A stretch of 12,567 bases of DNA from Gammaproteobacteria bacterium (GTDB lineage: Bacteria > Pseudomonadota > Gammaproteobacteria > SZUA-229): positions 1 through 12,567 of the forward strand of contig JAPHRB010000074.1 in assembly GCA_026197015.1 (NCBI GenBank), read 5' to 3'. Under the pieces are notes generated by a model that worked only from the letters and a program-made list of their open reading frames with translations, was not told the origin of the DNA and made no database searches. Of this stretch, positions 1-5,200 are shown one piece after another (positions within the stretch are counted from its first letter, which is position 1; every line of letters starts with the position of its first letter). The translations under genes were made by a program, and so were the position numbers.

Positions 1-2184
1 AATTTCCATCGCCCGACCACCTAATACATAAGATGGACGAACCACAATGGGATAACCAATTTCTTCTGCCCGACCAACGGCTTCTTCTGCAGACCGTGCT
101 AAACGATTAGGTGGCTGTTTTTGACCCAGTTTCTGAATTAGTTGCTGGAATCTTTCACGATCTTCTGCCAGATCAATACGATCAGGCGTAGTACCAATAA
201 TTGGCACGCCCGCGGCCTCTAAATCACGAGCTAATTTTAAAGGCGTCTGACCGCCATATTGTACGATAACGCCTTTCGGTTTTTCCAGCTCTAATACTTC
301 AAGCACATCTTCTAATGTTAATGGCTCAAAATACAAACGATCTGATGTATCAAAATCTGTAGAAACAGTTTCTGGATTACAGTTAATCATAATGGTTTCA
401 TAACCGTCTTCACGCATCGCCTGAGCCGCATGCACACAACAGTAATCAAACTCTATTCCCTGCCCAATACGGTTTGGTCCACCACCAAGTACAACAATTT
501 TTTCTTTATTGGTAGGTTGTGCCTCACATTCTTCTTCATAGGTTGAATACATATAGGCTGTTGAAGTTGAAAACTCAGCTGCGCAGGTATCTACTCGTTT
601 ATAAACCGGGCGTATATTTAATGACTGACGATGCGCACGAACAGTATGTTCTGTAACCCCCATCAATTTAGCCATACGACGATCGGCAAAACCTTTACGT
701 TTTAACTGAAACATTTCATCTTTATCAATGTCTGTTAATTTACGCGAGCGTAGATTTTCTTCCCGGTCAATAATATCTTTAACCTGCACCAGAAACCACG
801 CATCAATGTGCGTTAATTCATGGACGCGCTCACAATCCATACCATGACGGAAAGCTTCAGCTAAATACCAGATACGATCTGCACCGGGTTGTTGTAACTC
901 TTTACGTAATGTTGTTTTAATGTCTTCTTCAGACATACCTTCAGGCAAAATTTCACTAAAACCGTCAACATCAACTTCCAGTCCACGTAAGGCCTTTTGC
1001 AAAGACTCCTGAAAAGTACGGCCAATTGCCATTACTTCACCTACAGATTTCATTTGCGTGGTTAAGGAATTTTCTGCCTGCGGAAATTTTTCAAATGTAA
1101 AACGTGGTATTTTTGTAACCACATAATCGATTGAAGGTTCAAAAGATGCGGGTGTTGCTCCACCGGTAATATCATTACTTAATTCATCTAATGTGTAACC
1201 CACTGCTAACTTTGCAGCCACTTTTGCAATCGGGAAACCAGTGGCTTTTGACGCCAATGCAGAAGAACGTGATACACGTGGATTCATTTCAATAATGGTC
1301 ATTCGACCATCTTTGGGGTTCACAGAAAACTGTACGTTTGAACCACCGGTTTCAACACCAATTTTACGTAATACTTTTAATGAAGCATCACGCATAATCT
1401 GAAATTCTTTATCTGTTAATGTCTGCGCAGGCGCAACGGTAATTGAATCACCGGTATGTATACCCATCGGATCAAAATTTTCAATTGAACAGATAATGAT
1501 GCAATTATCATTTGTATCACGCACCACTTCCATTTCATATTCTTTCCAGCCAAGAATTGATTCCTCAACTAACAGCTCTTTAGTAGGAGATAAATCTAAT
1601 CCTCGTTTACATATTTCTTCGAACTCTTCTTTGTTGTATGCAATACCACCACCGGAACCACCCATGGTAAATGATGGACGAATAATAGTTGGAAAACCAA
1701 CCATTGCTTGAACCTGGTATGCTTCTTCCATACTGTGCGCAACCGCTGCACGAGGCATATCTAAACCAATTTCTTCCATCGCGATTTTGAATTTTTCACG
1801 ATCTTCCGCCATATCGATGGCTTCTTTTTGCGCACCGATCATTTCAACATTATATTTTTTCAGTACACCTTCACGATCCAGGTCAAGGGCACAGTTTAAT
1901 GCAGTCTGACCACCCATTGTCGGTAACAATGCATCAGGTTTTTCTTTTTCAATGATTTTCGCAACCGTTTGCCAGTGAATGGGCTCGATGTAGGTTGCAT
2001 CGGCCATGCCCGGATCAGTCATAATGGTTGCGGGGTTAGAATTAACTAATATAACGCGAAAGCCTTCTTCACGAAGCGCTTTACAGGCCTGGGCGCCAGA
2101 ATAGTCAAATTCACAAGCCTGACCAATAACAATTGGCCCTGCGCCTATGATTAAAATACTTTTTATGTCGGTGCGTTTAGGCAT
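1..2184 (-). CDS. carB: Carbamoyl phosphate synthase large subunit (3' part missing)
   Basis: CarB uses ammonia channelled from CarA, bicarbonate and two ATP to make carbamoyl phosphate for arginine and pyrimidine synthesis in the cytoplasm. The frame is open from an ATG at 2184 to the left edge, giving 728 codons; E. coli CarB has about 1073, so roughly the last third is cut off. The protein begins MPKRTDIKSILIIGAGPIVI, the hallmark CarB N-terminus. The first ATP-grasp (carboxyphosphate) half is complete, with PTMGGQTALNCALDL, RPSFTMGGSGGG and EMNPRVSRSSALASKATG. The oligomerisation region follows (VYKRVDTCAAEF, YMYSTYEEECEA), then the start of the second ATP-grasp half (VLGGGPNRIGQGIEFDYCC, VQYGGQTPLKLARDL, RPSYVLGGRAMEI at the edge). 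A GAGAGGG ribosome site at 2191-2197 lies six bases before the ATG. It is co-oriented with carA, but a 529-bp gap containing another gene separates them, where gammaproteobacteria usually have a few tens of bases. The identification is essentially certain. Confidence 0.98.
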   Translation of the reverse strand, partial: MPKRTDIKSILIIGAGPIVIGQACEFDYSGAQACKALREEGFRVILVNSNPATIMTDPGMADATYIEPIHWQTVAKIIEKEKPDALLPTMGGQTALNCALDLDREGVLKKYNVEMIGAQKEAIDMAEDREKFKIAMEEIGLDMPRAAVAHSMEEAYQVQAMVGFPTIIRPSFTMGGSGGGIAYNKEEFEEICKRGLDLSPTKELLVEESILGWKEYEMEVVRDTNDNCIIICSIENFDPMGIHTGDSITVAPAQTLTDKEFQIMRDASLKVLRKIGVETGGSNVQFSVNPKDGRMTIIEMNPRVSRSSALASKATGFPIAKVAAKLAVGYTLDELSNDITGGATPASFEPSIDYVVTKIPRFTFEKFPQAENSLTTQMKSVGEVMAIGRTFQESLQKALRGLEVDVDGFSEILPEGMSEEDIKTTLRKELQQPGADRIWYLAEAFRHGMDCERVHELTHIDAWFLVQVKDIIDREENLRSRKLTDIDKDEMFQLKRKGFADRRMAKLMGVTEHTVRAHRQSLNIRPVYKRVDTCAAEFSTSTAYMYSTYEEECEAQPTNKEKIVVLGGGPNRIGQGIEFDYCCVHAAQAMREDGYETIMINCNPETVSTDFDTSDRLYFEPLTLEDVLEVLELEKPKGVIVQYGGQTPLKLARDLEAAGVPIIGTTPDRIDLAEDRERFQQLIQKLGQKQPPNRLARSAEEAVGRAEEIGYPIVVRPSYVLGGRAMEI

Positions 2185-2208
2185 GGTCTGCCCTCTCTAA
2201 CTCAACGG

Positions 2209-2252
2209 TTAAAAGAAAAAGAAAACGCAAATGAACGCGAATGAACGCAAAT
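2209..2252. repeat. Left inverted-repeat arm of the GxxExxY cassette
   Basis: This arm pairs with the reverse complement of 2665-2708 at 41 of 44 positions; the differences are at the second base of the AAAAG block and two bases in the middle repeat unit. It contains an AAAAGAAAAAGAAAA tract followed by ten-base units of the form ATGAACGCRA (2221-2260 reads as four such units, the outer two diverged). The arm ends 11 bp downstream of the cassette gene's stop codon. Confidence 0.9.
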
Positions 2253-2262
2253 AAAAGCGACA

Positions 2263-2652
2263 TTAAATGACCTCGGTTTCGTTGTATTGATAAACAATAC
2301 GTTGCACACCTGATTTTGGCGTGCCAAAGTTTAATAATAAAGCAACAGGCAACCCCGTTGCTTTTAGATAATTCATCACTTGTGCTCTGTGGCTACTCAC
2401 CAGCTGAGACACCGTTTTTAACTCTAATAGCAATTTATTTTCAACCACTATATCAGCAATAAAGTTGCCGACTACACGCCTTTTATAAATTACTTTAAGT
2501 TGTTTTTGTTGACAAAAAAATACATTATTCTTTTCTAGCTCAACACACAACGCATTCTCATAGACTGACTCAAGAAAACCTGTTCCTAATCTATTACTAA
2601 CTTCGAAGCCACAATTAATCACAACCTCGGATAAAACTTTTTCTAAACTCAT
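2263..2652 (-). CDS. GxxExxY family protein (PD-(D/E)xK nuclease-like fold)
   Basis: This is a 129-residue protein of the GxxExxY family, whose biochemical role is not established. The name-giving motif is at residues 25-31 (GFLESVY). A PD-(D/E)xK-like core follows: Asp67 in IADIV and Glu77-Leu-Lys79 in LLLELKTV, then the family's usual tail RAQVMNYLKATGLPVALLLN. The core suggests a nuclease or nuclease-derived fold, but activity is inference. An in-frame GTG lies at 2658, but I chose the ATG at 2652 because a GGAG site (2661-2664) lies eight bases before it and would be too close to the GTG. That ribosome site sits at the inner edge of the right repeat arm, so gene and arm travel as one unit. 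The gene is co-oriented with carA and carB, so a carAB transcript would carry it. Length is normal for the family and no lesion is seen. Confidence 0.93.
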   Translation of the reverse strand: MSLEKVLSEVVINCGFEVSNRLGTGFLESVYENALCVELEKNNVFFCQQKQLKVIYKRRVVGNFIADIVVENKLLLELKTVSQLVSSHRAQVMNYLKATGLPVALLLNFGTPKSGVQRIVYQYNETEVI

Positions 2653-2664
2653 ACCCACAACTCC

Positions 2665-2708
2665 ATTTGCGTTTATTAGCGTTCATTTGCGTTTTCTTTT
2701 TCTTCTAA
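2665..2708. repeat. Right inverted-repeat arm of the GxxExxY cassette
   Basis: This is the partner of 2209-2252 in inverted orientation, matching at 41 of 44 positions. Read on the minus strand it has the purine-rich AAGAAAAAGAAAA tract and three ten-base units (AACGCAAATG, AACGCTAATA, AACGCAAATG). Its outer end is 5 bp past the carA stop codon and its inner end abuts the ribosome binding site of the cassette gene. Confidence 0.9.
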
Positions 2709-2713
2709 ATTTT

Positions 2714-3847
2714 TTAGGCTTTCTCAATCAATTCAATAAAGTGATCAAACACGGGCGATACATCATTCGGACCGGGGCTGGCTTCCGGATGTCCCTGAAA
2801 GCCAAATACGGGTTTATCTGTGCGGTGTATTCCCTGTAATGATCCATCAAACAAAGAACGATATGTTGGTTTTAAATTATTCGGCAGTGATTTTTCGTTT
2901 ACCGCAAAACCATGATTCTGACTGGAAATCATAACCTTCTTTGTTTCAGTATCCTGCACCGGATGGTTTGCACCATGATGACCAAACTTCATCTTTTCAG
3001 TTTGCCCACCGCAGGCTAAAGCCAGTAGCTGGTGCCCCAGACAAATACCAAACATAGGGATATCGGTTTCTAAAAATTCCTGTATGGCGGTAATAGCATA
3101 ATCACATGGCTCAGGATCACCTGGACCATTGGATAAAAAAACACCATCAGGTGACATCGCGAGTACATCTGCTGCCGGGGTTTTTGCTGGCACAACGGTT
3201 ACTCTACAACCACGATCAACTAGCATATTTAAAATATTTCGTTTAATACCAAAATCATAAGCAACAACATGATGAGGCAAATCTTTAACTTCAAATTGCT
3301 TGTGAGCATTTGAATTAATTTCCCAGCTGCCCTGCGTCCATTCGAATGATTTTTTTGTTGTCACTTCTTTCGCCAGATCCATACCTTTTAAACCGACAAA
3401 CCCTTTGGCTTTTTCTATGGCAGCTTTTTCATCGATTTTATCTGCCGCTACGATACAGGCATTTTGCGCACCTTTTTCACGTAAGATTCTGGTTAAACGA
3501 CGGGTATCAATATCTGAAATAGCCACTACATTATGCTTTTTCAGATAGTCAGACAAACTCATTTCACTACGCCAGTTACTTGCTACTAATGGCAGGTCTC
3601 GAATAACCAGACCCGCGGCATGCACCTGATCTGACTCTTCATCACCTGAACAAACACCCGTATTGCCAATATGTGGGTAGGTAAGTGTAACTATTTGTCT
3701 TGAATAAGAAGGATCGGTAAGGATTTCCTGATATCCTGTCATAGCAGTATTGAAAACACATTCACCGATAGACTCACCGGAAACACCAATGGATAAACCC
3801 CAAAACAGGCTTCCATCTGCTAACGCTAATAGCGCTTTTTGACTCAT
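2714..3847 (-). CDS. carA: Carbamoyl phosphate synthase small (glutaminase) subunit
   Basis: CarA hydrolyses glutamine and passes ammonia to CarB for carbamoyl phosphate synthesis. The N-terminal CPSase_sm domain covers about residues 1-150 (TAMTGYQEILTDPSYSRQIV) and the class I glutamine amidotransferase domain about 190-375. The catalytic triad is visible: Cys269 in GICLGHQ, and His353 and Glu355 in QGHPEASPGP, at the positions known for E. coli CarA. The frame is open for 31 more codons upstream (ATG at 3940), but that extension overlaps the likely promoter and leader hairpin. The ATG at 3847 begins MSQKALLALADG, matches family N-termini, gives 377 residues and has a GGAGG site at 3852-3856 four bases upstream. 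Operon expression with carB is expected although a foreign-looking cassette separates them. Upstream is tRNA-Glu, not the dapB seen in many relatives. Confidence 0.98.
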   Translation of the reverse strand: MSQKALLALADGSLFWGLSIGVSGESIGECVFNTAMTGYQEILTDPSYSRQIVTLTYPHIGNTGVCSGDEESDQVHAAGLVIRDLPLVASNWRSEMSLSDYLKKHNVVAISDIDTRRLTRILREKGAQNACIVAADKIDEKAAIEKAKGFVGLKGMDLAKEVTTKKSFEWTQGSWEINSNAHKQFEVKDLPHHVVAYDFGIKRNILNMLVDRGCRVTVVPAKTPAADVLAMSPDGVFLSNGPGDPEPCDYAITAIQEFLETDIPMFGICLGHQLLALACGGQTEKMKFGHHGANHPVQDTETKKVMISSQNHGFAVNEKSLPNNLKPTYRSLFDGSLQGIHRTDKPVFGFQGHPEASPGPNDVSPVFDHFIELIEKA

Positions 3848-3871
3848 TATGCCTCCGCTGAACATACGAAA

Positions 3872-3901
3872 CGGGAGCAACAAAATGAATTGCTGCTCCC
3901 G
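3872..3901 (-). promoter_or_regulatory. Stable hairpin in the carA leader RNA
   Basis: On the minus-strand transcript CGGGAGCAGCAA pairs with TTGTTGCTCCCG across a six-base loop. This makes a 12-bp stem with a single G-U pair, ending 15 bases before the GGAGG ribosome site of carA. Only three U residues follow the stem, so it is not a typical intrinsic terminator. A role in carAB regulation or transcript stability is inference; the pairing itself is plain. No leader peptide with its own ribosome site was recognised. Confidence 0.6.
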
Positions 3902-3930
3902 CTTGAAATAATCGTTTAAAAATCTCGGTG

Positions 3931-3959
3931 AGTATAGCAAACACTGGAGAGATACTCTA
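3931..3959 (-). promoter_or_regulatory. Probable carAB promoter (extended -10)
   Basis: The minus strand has TATACT (3931-3936) preceded by TG plus one base, an extended -10 element. Seventeen bases further upstream lies only a weak -35 (TAGAGT, 3954-3959), which an extended -10 can tolerate. The implied start near 3924 gives a leader of about 75 bases containing the hairpin at 3872-3901. No PyrH/PepA or ArgR sites were recognised with confidence. Confidence 0.55.
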
Positions 3960-3998
3960 TTACAATTCGCTAATTTAGGTGCTTAATAAGTTAAAATA

Positions 3999-4100
3999 TA
4001 ACCACAGAGACGTGACGAGCACAGAGAAAAGCACCCTGACGTTACAGCGCACAGGTGCTGAATAAAAAACACCTCTGTGCTCTCTGCGCCCCCGTGACTA
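3999..4100. repeat. Degenerate CACAGAG-type inverted repeat, possible element remnant
   Basis: The left side contains CCACAGAGACGTGACGAGCA and the right side, read in reverse complement, GCGCAGAGAGCACAGAGGTG. The best matching arms are GAGCACAGAG (4017-4026) and its exact complement CTCTGTGCTC (4073-4082), with an inner GCACC/GGTGC pair (4031-4035, 4054-4058). Short CACAGAG-rich repeats of this kind are scattered in many bacterial genomes. No gene lies inside; the frame reading across it on the minus strand also covers the tRNA and is not credible. Confidence 0.55.
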
Positions 4101-4117
4101 TGTTTAAAACTAACCCA

Positions 4118-4150
4118 TAAAAAAAGCCGGAGCTTGTTAGCTCCGGCTTT
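4118..4150 (-). terminator. Intrinsic terminator of tRNA-Glu
   Basis: On the minus strand AAAGCCGGAGCT pairs perfectly with AGCTCCGGCTTT around a four-base AACA loop, and the stem runs into a T tract (A run at 4118-4125 on the plus strand). It begins nine bases after the tRNA CCA end. The perfect stem and U tract make this a textbook Rho-independent terminator. Confidence 0.93.
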
Positions 4151-4158
4151 AGTAATAG

Positions 4159-4234
4159 TGGCGTCCCCAAGGGGAGTCGAACCCCTGTTGCCTGGATGAA
4201 AACCAGGTGTCCTAGGCCTCTAGACGATGGGGAC
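4159..4234 (-). tRNA. tRNA-Glu (anticodon UUC)
   Basis: This is a 76-base tRNA read on the minus strand, starting GTCCCCATCGTCTAGAGGCC and ending in an encoded CCA. The acceptor stem is GTCCCC/GGGGAC, the D arm carries the TAGAGGCCTAGGAC pattern typical of bacterial tRNA-Glu, the anticodon arm is CCTGG-TTTTCAT-CCAGG with anticodon TTC, and the T arm is CAGGGGTTCGACTCCCCT. It is transcribed alone from its own promoter and stopped by its own terminator. No duplicated tRNA 3' end that would mark an integrated element was found in the window. Confidence 0.98.
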
Positions 4235-4290
4235 GCTGTCCCATCTCGATAAACACTTAATATTAAAGTACTCATCAAAAGAGAGCGCGA

Positions 4291-4319
4291 ATTATAGGGA
4301 GCAATTTGCCGTCCGTCAA
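4291..4319 (-). promoter_or_regulatory. tRNA-Glu promoter (sigma70, stringent-type)
   Basis: On the minus strand TTGACG (4314-4319) and a consensus TATAAT (4291-4296) are separated by exactly 17 bases. The TCGCGC stretch just downstream is a GC-rich discriminator of the kind that makes stable-RNA promoters sensitive to ppGpp. The expected start near 4284 leaves about 50 bases of 5' precursor to be trimmed. Confidence 0.92.
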
Positions 4320-4386
4320 CAAGAGATTACAGAATTATTTCAATAAATTAGTCATCACTTATATTTAAATGTCTCTTGCCATTTAA

Positions 4387-4460
4387 AAGCCCCATAAGTT
4401 AGGGTTTCCAGGCTGTTAAAAACAAACAGCTCACATCCGCAGTGGAGCAATTTGATGTGA
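4387..4460 (+). promoter_or_regulatory. Three consecutive potential hairpins ahead of the lamin-tail gene
   Basis: Three inverted repeats follow one another directly: AAGCCC/GGGTTT (4387-4392, 4402-4407, one G-U pair), GCTGTT/AACAGC (4412-4417, 4425-4430, seven-base loop) and TCACATC/GATGTGA (4431-4437, 4454-4460, 16-base loop). They end 13 bases before the GGAG ribosome site. The second and third share a boundary with no gap. This could be a structured 5' leader or a set of protein operators; I match it to no known riboswitch class. I see no convincing sigma70 or sigma54 promoter between 4320 and 4484. Confidence 0.3.
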
Positions 4461-4484
4461 TTAAATTATATATGGAGATTTCAA

Positions 4485-5150
4485 ATGAAATATTTTTCAA
4501 TAATGCATGTCCCGTTTTTGTCCTTATTATGCCTTGTTTGCGCCTGCTTCTTTACATCTGTTAGTAAGGCGGCAACCGTCAGTGATTTATTAATTACTGA
4601 AATCATGGCTAATCCTCTCGCCGTATCTGATACCCGGGGAGAGTGGTTTGAATTATTTAACCCAACAAGTGAAAGTGTAAACTTAAGTGGCCTGCTACTC
4701 AGTGATAATGGCAGCAACCGCCACACCATCTCCTCTTCAAGTGACCTGCTGATAAACTCAGGTAGCTATTTTGTTATGGCGCGTAATGGCGACGGCAGTT
4801 TAAATGGTGGCTTTACTGCCGATTATGTCTACAGCAGTTTTTCTCTGGGCAATAGCCAGGATCAGATTATTTTCTCTGATATGTCAGGTGAATTACTAAG
4901 GTTTGATTATGGCGCTGATTTTGTGCCATCTGGTGGCAGCATGGAATTAATAGACGCGGTACTGTTGCCATCAAATTTCGCTGCAACCAGCACTACATTT
5001 GGTAGCGGTGATTTTGGCACACCCGGTTCGGCTGGTTCATTTATTCAACCAACGGGGGTAACGTCCGTCCCGATACCGGGTGCAGCATGGCTAATGAGCA
5101 CTTGTTTAATTGGCTTGGTCAGTTTCATGCGGAAAAACAAAGCAGTTTAA
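4485..5150 (+). CDS. Secreted lamin-tail-domain protein with VPLPA-CTERM sorting signal
   Basis: This 221-residue protein is predicted to be exported and processed at the cell surface. A Sec signal peptide spans residues 1-29 (hydrophobic FLSLLCLVCACFF, likely cleavage after SKA). Residues about 32-150 fit a lamin tail domain, an Ig-like beta fold found in many secreted bacterial proteins: LLITEIMANPL, then GEWFELFNPTSESVNLSGL, DNGS and a later SLGNSQDQIIFSD. The C-terminus from residue 195 is VPIPGAAWL, a hydrophobic segment and a basic RKNK end. This is the VPLPA-CTERM tripartite signal, which exosortases recognise in related systems. Binding target and function are unknown. Start choice is supported by GGAG (4474-4477) seven bases before the ATG. 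The nearest functional context is the polysaccharide cluster at 7741-12567; no exosortase is in view. It is convergent with glnS, 50 bp away. Confidence 0.88.
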   Translation: MKYFSIMHVPFLSLLCLVCACFFTSVSKAATVSDLLITEIMANPLAVSDTRGEWFELFNPTSESVNLSGLLLSDNGSNRHTISSSSDLLINSGSYFVMARNGDGSLNGGFTADYVYSSFSLGNSQDQIIFSDMSGELLRFDYGADFVPSGGSMELIDAVLLPSNFAATSTTFGSGDFGTPGSAGSFIQPTGVTSVPIPGAAWLMSTCLIGLVSFMRKNKAV

Positions 5151-5169
5151 AACCCACATAAAACCTTTT

Positions 5170-5197
5170 TCAGCTCCCAACCACTGCGGGAAGCTGA
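5170..5197. terminator. Hairpin between convergent genes, possible weak bidirectional terminator
   Basis: TCAGCTCCC and GGGAAGCTGA pair with one bulged A around a nine-base loop. It sits between the stop of the lamin-tail gene (5150) and the stop of glnS (5201). Neither strand has a proper U tract after the stem (GATTTATG on the plus strand, AAAAGG on the minus strand), so termination would be weak or need other factors. Confidence 0.4.
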
Positions 5198-5200
5198 GAT

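Larger units (their letters stand above)
2209..2708. mobile_element. GxxExxY gene cassette bounded by 44-bp inverted repeats, inserted between carA and carB
   Basis: The segment consists of one GxxExxY-family gene and two terminal inverted arms, with nothing else inside. Outside the arms only 6 bp (2708 to the carA stop) and 24 bp (2185-2208, holding the carB ribosome site) remain. Removing the segment would leave about 30 bp between carA and carB, close to the usual carAB spacing, which is why I read it as an insertion. No transposase is present and I see no clear target duplication, so the movement mechanism is unknown. Calling it a mobile element is inference; the arms and gene are directly visible. 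Confidence 0.55.

Noticed and set aside
2211..2260. CRISPR-like array from the ten-base units
   Set aside because: Units are contiguous without spacers and belong to inverted-repeat arms; no cas gene is present.
2653..2658. GTG start at 2658 for the GxxExxY gene
   Set aside because: The GGAG site is two bases from the GTG but eight from the ATG at 2652, so the ATG is the better start.
3872..3901. carA leader hairpin as an intrinsic terminator/attenuator
   Set aside because: Only three U residues follow the stem and no competing antiterminator or leader peptide was found, so termination is not supported.
3848..3940. Longer carA starting at the ATG at 3940
   Set aside because: The extra 31 residues have no counterpart in CarA, the start would overlap the TATACT -10 element, and the ATG at 3847 has a GGAGG site and gives family numbering of the catalytic residues.
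4159..4234. tRNA-Glu as an integration site of a genomic island
   Set aside because: No duplicate of the tRNA 3' end and no integrase occur in the window; flanking genes are housekeeping.
4042..4278. Minus-strand open frame of 78 codons
   Set aside because: It runs across the tRNA-Glu gene, its terminator and the CACAGAG repeat and has no ribosome site or family resemblance.
4481..4729. Minus-strand frame opposite the signal peptide of the lamin-tail gene
   Set aside because: It is a shadow of a well supported gene with a ribosome site, signal peptide and recognisable domain on the plus strand.
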